DNA of 64,000 bases from Aquibacillus salsiterrae (GTDB lineage: Bacteria > Bacillota > Bacilli > Bacillales > Amphibacillaceae), in NCBI RefSeq assembly GCF_028416595.1, contig NZ_JAMQKC010000010.1:1-64000 (forward strand), in the 5' to 3' direction. The notes below the pieces were generated by a model, which saw only the letters and a list, made by a program, of their open reading frames with translations, was not told where the DNA came from and made no database searches. Below, in pieces: positions 52,967-61,147 of the stretch. A program made the position numbers and the translations under genes. How positions within the stretch are numbered: the first letter of the stretch is position 1; each line of letters opens with the position of its first letter.

Positions 52967-53107
52967 ATGGAGGAAGCGTGGCTCTCTCTAGTTACGGATG
53001 TTGGCTTTCCGGCAGCGGTGACGTTTTACTTATTGCAGCGCGTCGAAACCAAATTAAATACACTGAACGAATCCATTCTTTCTTTACCAGCACGATTGAA
53101 AAATTAA
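52967..53107 (+). CDS. YvrJ family small membrane protein
   Basis: 46 residues: EEAWLSLVTDVGFPAAVTFY then LLQRVETKLNTLNESILSL. One hydrophobic segment followed by an amphipathic helix, as in YvrJ proteins. SD AGAGGAGG precedes ATG 52967. Third gene of the DUF1659-DUF2922-YvrJ set. Confidence 0.8.
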   Translation: MEEAWLSLVTDVGFPAAVTFYLLQRVETKLNTLNESILSLPARLKN

Positions 53108-53150
53108 CAGGTAAGGGGAACAGGTTTGTGTTCGATTCATAGGAAATATT

Positions 53151-53178
53151 TGGGGGGACAGTAAACCTGTCCCCGAAA
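53151..53178. repeat. GGGGACAG-type palindromic repeat
   Basis: GGGGGGACAGTAAACCTGTCCCC forms a short hairpin after yvrJ and may end that operon. Same family as 45,767 and 55,855. Confidence 0.6.
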
Positions 53179-53329
53179 CTACTGACCTAGACAGGAGGCT
53201 TTGAACCATAGCCAATCTCGTTTTATGTGTATGATGGTTTGTTATTGGTTATCCTAATAAAGCAAGGTTCTTTTACATTTTAATCCATCTTATTAGGACG
53301 CATCATTTAACGTGAAAAGAGGGAAAGCG

Positions 53330-54733
53330 ATGAGTTACTGGACATCTATCCTCCCATTTTTAATTATTATCCCAATCGCTGTGTGGACGAAACAAGTATT
53401 ACCAGGACTTGTAGTGGGCCTATTAGTTGCTTCCTATATCAAGGAACCATCACTAATTGGCGGAATGGAAACGATGACTTCCTATCTGACTGCTAATTTA
53501 GCACAAGAGCCGAAGATTCAAGTCATTGGCTTTTTGTACATTTTCACAGGAATTGTCAACATGATTGAAAAAACAGGTGGGATTAAAGGTTTTATTGAAA
53601 TTGCTGCAGACAAGGTAAAAACACAAAAACAAGCTATTCTATTAATTTGGATTACTTTAATTGGAACGTTCGTATCACCTAGTTTACGAATTGTTACGAT
53701 TGCTCCAATTATGAAAGCAATGCGCGAGCGGTTAAATTTAACGAAGGCTCGGGTTAGTTTCGTCATTGAGGCAAGTTCGTTACCGGTTATTGCCTTAATT
53801 CCAATTGCAACGGCCTTTGTCGGGTTTATGACATCGACCATTGATATTTCCATTAAGGACATTGCTCCAGGGGAAGATCCTTATTTATATTTCTTAAAAA
53901 GTATTCCCTACAATTTTTTTGCGTTCGTAACGATTATATTGGCAGTAGTTTACAGTATCGTCAACCATCCGAAGCTTGCTCTGTACGGTGAGAGTGTTCC
54001 AACTACAAATCCAGTGGAAAAGGATGGTGATAAAGAGAATCGGTTAGATGAAACGGTCAAGGGCAGACCGGCAAATTTAATCATTCCTTTAGCGCTAGCT
54101 CTTACCCTATCGATTTTCCTCTCATGGTGGGATGGTTACCAGCAAACCAAACAATTTTGGCAAGCCTTTATCGCAGCAGATGCTACGAAAGCAATGTTTG
54201 TCGCGATTATCATTACATTATTACTGACCTTTATTCAGTTTATGTTGCAAAAATGGCCACTACCAAAACTGCTTGCTTACTTTTTTGAGGGTGGTAACAA
54301 CTTAATGTCTGCCTTCATTCTGTTTGCCCTTGTATGGGGCTTATCAGCGGCAACAAGTGACCTCGGTCTTTCTACATTTATCACTTTTTCAATGGGCTGG
54401 ATTCCAGATGTACTCATCCCACCAATCACTTTCATTTTAGGCTCGTTGTTGGCCTACTTTGTTGGTTCGACGTGGGGATCATGGGGACTCATCATGCCGA
54501 TTGGACTATCGCTGGCAGACGTTTCTGGAAACTCGCTTCCTTTAATGATCGGAATTGTTTTTGCTAGCGGAACATTTGGTGGGTTGATTTCGCCACTAAG
54601 CGGTACAACGATTACCATTGCCAAAATAATGGATTTAGATATGATGGGCTATTCCAAATATAAATTGAAACATACGTTGATCCCGTTCATCCTTACAACC
54701 GTTCTTTACGGTGTATTTACATTTCTATTTTAA
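53330..54733 (+). CDS. NhaC-family Na+/H+ antiporter-like protein
   Basis: 467 residues, ~11 membrane segments. Motifs TFVSPSLRIVTIAPIMKAM, GSTWGSWGLIMPIGLSLAD and FGGLISPLSGTTITIAKI fit the NhaC/ArsB-NhaD superfamily, where Ser/Thr/Asp residues in broken helices bind Na+ or a carried substrate. ATG 53330 has SD AGAGGGA. It is monocistronic. Related members transport malate/lactate or tyrosine-like substrates, so substrate is uncertain. Confidence 0.8.
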   Translation: MSYWTSILPFLIIIPIAVWTKQVLPGLVVGLLVASYIKEPSLIGGMETMTSYLTANLAQEPKIQVIGFLYIFTGIVNMIEKTGGIKGFIEIAADKVKTQKQAILLIWITLIGTFVSPSLRIVTIAPIMKAMRERLNLTKARVSFVIEASSLPVIALIPIATAFVGFMTSTIDISIKDIAPGEDPYLYFLKSIPYNFFAFVTIILAVVYSIVNHPKLALYGESVPTTNPVEKDGDKENRLDETVKGRPANLIIPLALALTLSIFLSWWDGYQQTKQFWQAFIAADATKAMFVAIIITLLLTFIQFMLQKWPLPKLLAYFFEGGNNLMSAFILFALVWGLSAATSDLGLSTFITFSMGWIPDVLIPPITFILGSLLAYFVGSTWGSWGLIMPIGLSLADVSGNSLPLMIGIVFASGTFGGLISPLSGTTITIAKIMDLDMMGYSKYKLKHTLIPFILTTVLYGVFTFLF

Positions 54734-54756
54734 AAGATAAAAAAGTATAAAAAAAG

Positions 54757-54945
54757 CCAATGGCTGTCTAGCTTCAGTGCCTAGCAGCCCTGAGGTCATT
54801 AGTCAATCCTTTTTGTGGCAAAGACCGCCGCGTCAGGGTTTGTCTTATGCCTGCCTTAGTCTAGGCGCTAAGGAACACTTCTAAGAATAGACATCGCAGA
54901 AACAAGTGGTTTTTTGTTTCGAAGGCGCGACTTGCGCTTTTGTTC
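54757..54945. repeat. Bacillus-type dispersed repeat (CTGTCTAGCTTCAG family)
   Basis: It starts GGCTGTCTAGCTTCAGTGCC and has the mirrored GCCTTAGTCTAGGCGCTAAG, ending TTCGAAGGCGCGACTTGCGC. A long imperfect inverted repeat of a type familiar from Bacillus genomes. Related fragments occur near 47,940, 62,330 and 62,640. The rest of the 54.7-55.2 kb gap shows nothing recognisable. Confidence 0.6.
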
Positions 54946-55179
54946 ATATTACGATTTCCATGTGGGAAGAGGGTTAAAAATAGCTCTCTTCTATTTGCTT
55001 TGATAGCAGGGAGATTGATTTATTTTGGCATTTCCTCTACTAAAGATTAATAGAGTGGTTAGGCTCACCTATTATCTGTGTGCTTCCTGCTATTTTTCCA
55101 TCTACTACACTTCCTCAAAAACCGAGGCATGAAAGCCATTAAATGGTCATAGGATTTTTAATGAGGGGGCTTTTATATT

Positions 55180-55365
55180 ATGAAGTATATGGTTGTTAGT
55201 TTCTTTATGCTTATCTTCATTATTGGTTTCACGATGGTATATTTGAGTAAAACAGATGAGACAGACAAACCAAAGACTGATCAACGGAAAGATAATGAGG
55301 TAATCGTCAGTATGCAGGAGGGAAGCAAAGAGGCTAACCTCTTGCTTACTTTTGGTACTTATTGA
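55180..55365 (+). CDS. Putative small single-span membrane protein
   Basis: 61 residues. N-terminal membrane segment (YMVVSFFMLIFIIGFTMVYL) followed by a hydrophilic Lys/Asp-rich part (KTDETDKPKTDQRKDNE). GAGGGGG lies ~12 nt upstream of the ATG, a rather long spacing. No family recognised. Confidence 0.5.
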   Translation: MKYMVVSFFMLIFIIGFTMVYLSKTDETDKPKTDQRKDNEVIVSMQEGSKEANLLLTFGTY

Positions 55366-55490
55366 AGGAAAAGAAAAGGAGCTCAAGAGAATCGTCCCCA
55401 CGCTTCCATTCAAAAAAAGGGGTTTATCTTCATTGATTTCGGGTAAGTACAGAGTACATACATTTTTAACAATCATTGGAGGTTGGAAAA

Positions 55491-55844
55491 TTGGAATCCT
55501 TTTTATCAGAAATCAGTGAAGACTTAGCGTTAATTAATGTGGATCCACGAGACAAAGATGAGGTCCGGGCTGCAATTTGGCTTACTTCGAGGTTAGATAT
55601 ACACGCTAATACAATCATCAATGCATCGGTGAATTTGTCGGAACCTTCAGATGAGATGGAAAATATTAAACGTTTTGAAGAGAAGCTTGCTAAATTACCT
55701 AAATTACAGCAAAAGGTTATCTTAGAAATGATTAAAAATGACTTTAGTGATGAAGATTTAAAGCAGTTATTTTATGTGAGTGAAACGGAATTACCGCAAT
55801 TTAAAGAAATCGCATGTAAGCGGTTACGTGAATTGGATTTATAA
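55491..55844 (+). CDS. Hypothetical helical protein
   Basis: About 117 residues from TTG 55491 (SD TGGAGG); the TTG at 55476 would overlap the SD. Predominantly helical and charged (RFEEKLAKLPKLQQKVILEM, FSDEDLKQLFYVSETELPQF), with a sigma-factor-region-4-like rhythm at the C-terminus. No membrane segment or Cys. Family not recognised. Confidence 0.55.
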   Translation: MESFLSEISEDLALINVDPRDKDEVRAAIWLTSRLDIHANTIINASVNLSEPSDEMENIKRFEEKLAKLPKLQQKVILEMIKNDFSDEDLKQLFYVSETELPQFKEIACKRLRELDL

Positions 55845-55850
55845 ATGGGG

Positions 55851-55887
55851 CAAGGGGACAGTAAACAGGCCTGTCCCTGTGCCCCAT
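55851..55887. repeat. GGGGACAG-type repeat between convergent genes
   Basis: GGGGCAAGGGGACAG...CTGTCCCTGTGCCCC makes a stable hairpin, placed between a plus-strand gene and the HU gene where it could terminate both. Confidence 0.6.
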
Positions 55888-55905
55888 GCCACAACTATTC
55901 TCTTC

Positions 55906-56178
55906 TTACTTTACAGCGTCCTTCAACGCTTTACCTGGTTTAAATGCTGGGACTTTGCTTGCTGCTATTTCAATTTCTTCTCCAGTTTGTGGGTTTCGGC
56001 CTTTACGTGCAGCTCTATCTCTTACTTCAAAGTTACCAAAACCGATTAACTGTACTCCGTCACCGTTAGAAAGTGATTCTGAAATAGTTTCAAATACCGC
56101 ATCAACTACTTTACCTGCATCTTTTTTTGACAAATCAGAAGCTTCTGCCACTTGATTTACTAAGTCTGTTTTATTCAT
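55906..56178 (-). CDS. hbs: HU-type nucleoid protein
   Basis: 90 residues, exact HU length. [20 protein letters not shown] at the N-terminus, [20 protein letters not shown] (the DNA-binding arm with the minor-groove Pro) and [11 protein letters not shown] at the C-terminus. It binds and bends DNA throughout the nucleoid. SD GGAGGAG precedes ATG 56178. Bacilli usually have an essential HU in the folate/engB region; this one stands alone and may be an additional copy. Confidence 0.92.
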   Translation of the reverse strand: MNKTDLVNQVAEASDLSKKDAGKVVDAVFETISESLSNGDGVQLIGFGNFEVRDRAARKGRNPQTGEEIEIAASKVPAFKPGKALKDAVK

Positions 56179-56299
56179 TTTAAAATCTCCTCCTGCAATA
56201 TACGTACATTAACTTTTTAACATAACGTCATTATATAATCAACAAATAACCACAGGTAGGGGGCTTCTTTTTCGTATTCAGCCTCCTGCTTCCCCCTGC

Positions 56300-56959
56300 T
56301 TACAGTAATTCGCAAAAGTGGAAGCGGCCTTTTTCGACTATGTCTCCTACCGTAAAGTTTATTTTTTTATCGAATAGGGGGCCGGTGAAGGTGAATGTAT
56401 GGAACTCTCCGTTTTCACCGCACACATCGACATGTTCCGGAAGTTGTTGGATGAATGAATCATCAATGGTTCGACCGAGAAAATCATTGGATAGCTTTTC
56501 CGAATCAATACATGTAGTCACCGTCTGAAACCCTAGCGATAGAAACTCTTTAACCAACTGCTCTGTTGGCACACCCCAAATAGGAAAGACTGCTTGCATC
56601 TTCTGCTCGTTGATTAATTCCTCTCGATAAGCCCGTACGTCTTCTAGAAAAATATCCCCAAACATAACGGTTTCAATACCGTCCTTTTTCATTTGCTTTA
56701 ACTGTTCAGTCATTCTTTCCTTGTAGATGTTGTGTGAACTTTCCTGTGGAATGTACATTTTTCTTAACGGAATACCAATACTTTCCGCTTGTTGTTCAAG
56801 TAAAGCTTCACGAACCCCGTGAACGCTAATTCGGTTATACCCTTCTGTTATCGTCGTAAATAACGAATCCACAATATAGTTATCTTCTTGTAAAAGCTTA
56901 TAGAGTGCGAGTGTACTGTCCTTGCCACCGCTCCATGAAACAGCTATTTTTTCTTTCAT
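56300..56959 (-). CDS. DUF71/COG2102 PP-loop ATP pyrophosphatase, B12-salvage type
   Basis: 219 residues. PP-loop SWSGGKDSTLAL at the N-terminus (AMP-forming ATP binding), GIETVMFGDIFLEDVRAYRE and the DUF71 motif DVCGENGEFHTFTF. Archaeal/eukaryotic relatives are diphthine-ammonia ligases, but bacteria lack diphthamide. Comparative genomics has linked a bacterial subgroup to cobalamin salvage. Here it follows the btuFCD-like genes under a cobalamin riboswitch on the same strand, 57 bp after the ATPase gene, supporting that role. Substrate unproven; an amide-forming or -hydrolysing step on a corrinoid is the working idea. Confidence 0.8.
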   Translation of the reverse strand: MKEKIAVSWSGGKDSTLALYKLLQEDNYIVDSLFTTITEGYNRISVHGVREALLEQQAESIGIPLRKMYIPQESSHNIYKERMTEQLKQMKKDGIETVMFGDIFLEDVRAYREELINEQKMQAVFPIWGVPTEQLVKEFLSLGFQTVTTCIDSEKLSNDFLGRTIDDSFIQQLPEHVDVCGENGEFHTFTFTGPLFDKKINFTVGDIVEKGRFHFCELL

Positions 56960-57016
56960 CTGCTAACACTACCTTTCTATGATCATCTTTGAATGTTCTC
57001 TTGTCCAAGCCATGCC

Positions 57017-57799
57017 CTATTTGTCTAAAATAATTTGTGGAACGTGTGCTAATTTTGGATGATTGATGACAATTGGCCTTGTCTCATAAACAGAAGCAAT
57101 CACATCTGCATCGATTACCGACGCTGGTGGCCCGATTTTTTTGATGGTTCCTTGTTTCAAAAGTACCAACCGGTCACAGTACATCGACGCAATGTTTAGG
57201 TCATGGAGGATGACTACAACCGTCAATTGTTTTTCTCTTTGCCACGCCTTCACGATCTCCATCATTTGTAGCTGGTAGCCGATATCTAAAAAGGTGGTTG
57301 GTTCGTCGAGCATCAAAATCTTCGGTTCTTGTGTAATCACTTTTGCTAAGGCGACTCGCTGCTTTTCCCCTCCGCTTAAATGGTCAACTAACTCCTGTTC
57401 TAAGTGCTGTAAATGTAACCGATTGATGGTTTCTGTTACGATATCCTGTTCTGGATGCTTGCTTGTCTGCTCGGTTCCTAACCAACTTTGATACGGATAC
57501 CTTCCCATCTCGACAATTTCTCGAACGGTAAATCCAACAGAAGGGAGCGGGTCTTGTTGTAGCACAGCAATCTCCTTTGCCAGTTCCTTTTGTTTATACG
57601 TTGAAATACTTTTGTCGTGTAGTTGAACTGTACCTGTTGTTGGTGTTTCAGCACCAGATAAAAGCTTCATCAGTGTTGATTTTCCACTACCATTTGGTCC
57701 AATGATCCCTACTATTTCACTACCCGCAATCGATAAATCTATTGATGCAAGCACTTGTCGTTGCTCATATTGTTTTGAAATATTGGTTGCAACAATCAT
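57017..57799 (-). CDS. btuD: Cobalamin/Fe-siderophore-type ABC ATPase
   Basis: 260 residues. Walker A GPNGSGKST, signature LSGGEKQRVALAK, Walker B ILMLDEPTTFLD, switch LHDLNIASMYCDRLV. FecE/BtuD type. It overlaps the permease gene by 4 bp (ATGA). The riboswitch upstream of the operon indicates cobalamin. Confidence 0.87.
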   Translation of the reverse strand: MIVATNISKQYEQRQVLASIDLSIAGSEIVGIIGPNGSGKSTLMKLLSGAETPTTGTVQLHDKSISTYKQKELAKEIAVLQQDPLPSVGFTVREIVEMGRYPYQSWLGTEQTSKHPEQDIVTETINRLHLQHLEQELVDHLSGGEKQRVALAKVITQEPKILMLDEPTTFLDIGYQLQMMEIVKAWQREKQLTVVVILHDLNIASMYCDRLVLLKQGTIKKIGPPASVIDADVIASVYETRPIVINHPKLAHVPQIILDK

Positions 57800-58800
57800 A
57801 GGTTAATTCCCTTCTTCCCTTTTTTTAATAAGTAGGCGAAAAAAGGAGCACCTAATAAAGCTGTTACAACACCTAACGGGATCTCTTTAGGCATTAGTGC
57901 CATTCGTGCAATCGTATCGGCCCACAACACATAAATAGAACCAACAACGACCGATAACGGGATGATGAGCCGGTAATCTGGACCAACGACCAAGCGGATT
58001 AAATGGGGAACAATCAGGCCGACAAAGCCGACAACACCTGCAACTGAAACAGCTGCTGCCGTAAGCAATGTCGAGGTAATCAACACGGTCATTTTTGTTC
58101 GTTCGATGGCAACCCCTAAATGAAGTGCTTGTCTTTCGCCGAGTGCAAATAAATTGAGTGCTCTTCCTTGGGTTAGGAGAATAATGATTCCAATCAACAG
58201 GTAGGGGGCCATCATCTGTGGATATTCCCATCCGCGCATCGTTACACTGCCCATCATCCAAAAAATAATTTCATTTAATACGGTGTCTGACAACGAGACC
58301 ATTAACGAAATAAATGATCCTAGGAATGCTTGGACGATGACTCCTGATAAAATGAGTGTCTCTTTTTGTAGTTGTCCATTCCTCATCGCAATTTTGATAA
58401 CAACGAACAAAGTTAACACACCAGTGATAAAAGCTACTACCGGAATCGAATATTTTCCAAACAGAGCGGACTGTAGGCCAAATAGAATAATGAAGGCAGC
58501 TCCGACTGATGCACCGGAGGAAACACCTAAAATGTAAGGGTCTGCTAACGGATTTCTTAAAATACCTTGAAACCCTGCTCCTGCAACCGCGAGGGCAGAA
58601 CCTACTAAAATCGCTAACGTAATTCTTGGTAATCTAACATTGATGACGATTGCTTCTGTTACTTCATTTCCTTTTCCGAGTAAGGTTGACCAAACGTCAT
58701 TAATTGGGATCATCGACGAACCAATCGATAAGCTTAATATAAATGAAAAAAGGAGGAGCAGAGTTGCCCCTCCTCCATAGAGAAGTAATTTTTTAGTCAC
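57796..58800 (-). CDS. btuC: Cobalamin-type ABC permease (FecCD/BtuC)
   Basis: 334 residues, ~10 membrane segments. RLPRITLAILVGSALAVAGA, NPLADPYILGVSSGASVGAA and GVVGFVGLIVPHLIRLVVGPDYR are hallmark FecCD motifs. GTG start at 58800 overlapping the last base of the btuF stop. Third-party siderophore or heme uptake is excluded only by the riboswitch context. Confidence 0.87.
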   Translation of the reverse strand: MTKKLLLYGGGATLLLLFSFILSLSIGSSMIPINDVWSTLLGKGNEVTEAIVINVRLPRITLAILVGSALAVAGAGFQGILRNPLADPYILGVSSGASVGAAFIILFGLQSALFGKYSIPVVAFITGVLTLFVVIKIAMRNGQLQKETLILSGVIVQAFLGSFISLMVSLSDTVLNEIIFWMMGSVTMRGWEYPQMMAPYLLIGIIILLTQGRALNLFALGERQALHLGVAIERTKMTVLITSTLLTAAAVSVAGVVGFVGLIVPHLIRLVVGPDYRLIIPLSVVVGSIYVLWADTIARMALMPKEIPLGVVTALLGAPFFAYLLKKGKKGINL

Positions 58801-59828
58801 TATTCTGCTAACTCCGGATGAATAGCTTCAAATATTTCGATTAAACTATCGGTAATACGTGGCCCTACTCGGCTTGCTTTATTGGAGTCAATGCCAATCA
58901 CTTGATCATTTTTAACTGCATCAATGACTTCAAAGCCGTCTCTTGTTGTGATTGCTTCTTTATTGTCCTCGGTTACTCCGTCTTCCCCAGACGTAAACAG
59001 GATAACTTCTGGATTTCGATTAATCACTTCTTCTGGATTAACTTCAAACCAACCTTCTACGTCAGCAAAAATATTTTCCCCACCTGCTAACGTGATTAAA
59101 TCATTGGCAAAGTCGCCTGTACCAAAAGACCACCCTGCGGAAAATTCTGCGTATACCTTCTTAGGCTCGGCATTCGCAACCTTTTCTTTTACATAATCAA
59201 TTTTTTCCGTCATTTCTTTTGTTACTGCTTCGGCTTGTTCTTGGTTGTTAAGAATTAATCCAATTGTTTCGATCGATTCGATAACGTCTGTGATTGACCC
59301 AGGATTGGAGCCAAATACGGTTAACCCTTGGTCTCTAAGTTCTTGTGCAACGTCCGCTTGGAGGCCAGCATTGATAAATACCACATCAGGCTGGAGGGCA
59401 ATTAATTCTTCGACATTTAAACCGGAGTACGTGCTACCTAGCTTTGGTAAGTCTGCTGTTTCTTTAGGAAAATCGGAATAATCATCAACAGCTAACACTT
59501 CTTCCCCTGCACCTAAGGCAAACAATACTTCCGTCTCACTAGGGATTAAGGAAACTAGTTTTGTAGGTTCTGAATCAAACGTAACTTCCTCTCCTGTTGC
59601 ATCCGTTACAGTAAGCGGGTACGTTGTTTGGTTATCCGATTGTTGCTCCTTGTCTTCTTGTGTGTCCGTGCTTTCTTCTGTGTTTTCTTCTGTCTCTTGC
59701 GTCGTGTTGTCTTGTATAGTTTCCTTGTCTGATGATTCTGCGTTATCACCAGTGTTACATCCAACTAAAAATAAAGCTAGAAGGAATGCCAGTACTAGTG
59801 TAGAAGCTTGTTTCCATGTTGTGCTCAT
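58800..59828 (-). CDS. btuF: Cobalamin-binding lipoprotein
   Basis: 342 residues. Lipobox FLVGCNT, then an Asp/Glu/Thr/Gln-rich linker (~residues 26-70), then a class III binding fold (VSLIPSETEVLFALGAGEEV, LNVEELIALQPDVVFINAG, FEVIDAVKNDQVIGID). First gene of the operon, ~40 bp after the riboswitch terminator; SD AAGGAGAGAG precedes ATG 59828. The long acidic linker is unusual in length but common in type among Bacilli. Confidence 0.86.
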   Translation of the reverse strand: MSTTWKQASTLVLAFLLALFLVGCNTGDNAESSDKETIQDNTTQETEENTEESTDTQEDKEQQSDNQTTYPLTVTDATGEEVTFDSEPTKLVSLIPSETEVLFALGAGEEVLAVDDYSDFPKETADLPKLGSTYSGLNVEELIALQPDVVFINAGLQADVAQELRDQGLTVFGSNPGSITDVIESIETIGLILNNQEQAEAVTKEMTEKIDYVKEKVANAEPKKVYAEFSAGWSFGTGDFANDLITLAGGENIFADVEGWFEVNPEEVINRNPEVILFTSGEDGVTEDNKEAITTRDGFEVIDAVKNDQVIGIDSNKASRVGPRITDSLIEIFEAIHPELAE

Positions 59829-59871
59829 TTTACTCTCTCCTTAAGTTTTTAAAATTTCCCAACAAAGTAAA

Positions 59872-59898
59872 ACCCTCTACGATTAAGTAGAGGGTGGT
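59872..59898 (-). terminator. Riboswitch expression-platform terminator
   Basis: ACCCTCTAC and GTAGAGGGT pair around TTAATC, followed on the minus strand by TTTTAC. It lies between the cobalamin aptamer and btuF and would stop transcription when the ligand is bound. Confidence 0.8.
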
Positions 59899-59904
59899 TA
59901 TAGG

Positions 59905-60040
59905 CATACGAATCCATTTGCCGATAGCCATCCTCTTACCTCGAAGGATATAGCTAAAAGATAAGGCGACGTATCTGACTTTAACAGTTGCGGGACAGTG
60001 TCGGAATTTCACCGAGCTTCCATCATCCATTATCTTAAAC
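59905..60040 (-). promoter_or_regulatory. Cobalamin riboswitch
   Basis: On the minus strand the aptamer core reads CTCGGTGAAATTCCGACACT, then GTCCCGCAACTGT, then GTCAGATAC, all classic B12-element conserved boxes in order, with peripheral stems between. It precedes btuF and predicts repression of the uptake operon by adenosylcobalamin or another corrinoid. Confidence 0.92.
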
Positions 60041-60206
60041 TATGTATACTAAACACTAGATTTAGTAGTTATTTTTCTTTTATACTATATCGTAATCTAT
60101 TATTTTCTTCAATCAAATTTTACAAAAAAGTAAATTGTTCGACAAGTTCGTGTCCATTTATTGTAGACTAGTAAGTAGTTGGTATTTGTGACGAGGGGGA
60201 AAGAAA

Positions 60207-61112
60207 GTGAAAGTTTGTTCGTTTTTACCAGGATCAACTAGCATGATTACCGAAATGGGTCTTGAAGACTATTTGTATGGTGTTACATTTGAATGTCCAA
60301 TTGATCGACCACGTGTGGTGAGGTCTTATTTAGAGGATAACCATTATACTAGTGAAGAGATTGAAAGAGTTGTTTCAGACTCGGTTAAAGAAGGTAAGAG
60401 TCTCTATTATATTGATATTGATTTGTTAAAAGAAATCGAGCCGGATGTCATTTTCACGCAGCATGTTTGTGATGTTTGTCAAATCGGGACGTCATTTGTG
60501 CAAAAGGCACTACATCAACTAGACAAAAAGCCAACGGTTATACCTTTAGTACCGAGAAACTTGGATGATGTGTATGACAACGCGCTCACCATTGCTAACG
60601 TTTTAGGTGAAGAAGAGGCTGGTCAACAGTTGATTAAGAGCATCAAGGAGCGCGAACAACATATTTTATCAGAGCTAAGAGCGCACAATGCACCGCTGAG
60701 AAAGGTGATGATCATGGAGTGGATGGATCCAATCTACAATTGTGGCCATTGGATCCCGTATCAAGTGTCGATTGCTGGTGGTGTGGATATGCTTTCCAAT
60801 CCTTCTGGCTATTCGATTATAACCCCGTGGGAAAAGGTCAGGTTATACGACCCGGAGGTTATCGTAATTGCTCCTTGTGGATTTGATATAGAACGTGCAT
60901 CTGAGGAAATTAGTCGATTAGCGGAAAAACCAGGGTGGAATAACTTGCAGGCAGTAAAAAATAACCATGTGTTTCTAGCCGACGCAGACCTATTCACCCG
61001 CCCGAGCACCACCCTAATCGATGGAATCGAAGTATTAGCATCCTTATTTCACCCATCCATTTTTTCATTACCTGATTCAGCGAAAGATAAAGTTAGAAAT
61101 ATTAATAGCTGA
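60207..61112 (+). CDS. Signal-less BtuF-like cobalamin-binding protein
   Basis: 301 residues of the class III binding-protein fold (VCSFLPGSTSMITEMGLEDYL, LKEIEPDVIFTQHVCDVCQIG, IITPWEKVRLYDPEVIVIAPCGFD) but starting directly at the fold, with no signal peptide or lipobox. It should remain in the cytoplasm. It has a Cys cluster (HVCDVCQ). SD ACGAGGGGGAAAG precedes GTG/ATG at 60207. It is transcribed divergently from btuF, not under the riboswitch. Possible roles are intracellular corrinoid binding or delivery; function unknown. Confidence 0.75.
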   Translation: MKVCSFLPGSTSMITEMGLEDYLYGVTFECPIDRPRVVRSYLEDNHYTSEEIERVVSDSVKEGKSLYYIDIDLLKEIEPDVIFTQHVCDVCQIGTSFVQKALHQLDKKPTVIPLVPRNLDDVYDNALTIANVLGEEEAGQQLIKSIKEREQHILSELRAHNAPLRKVMIMEWMDPIYNCGHWIPYQVSIAGGVDMLSNPSGYSIITPWEKVRLYDPEVIVIAPCGFDIERASEEISRLAEKPGWNNLQAVKNNHVFLADADLFTRPSTTLIDGIEVLASLFHPSIFSLPDSAKDKVRNINS

Positions 61113-61147
61113 TCGGCATGGGAACGATTTTTCTGTTTTTCGTGCCC

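Noticed and set aside
55780-56155. Plus-strand frames opposite the HU gene
   Set aside because: Shadows of the well-conserved 90-residue HU gene on the minus strand.
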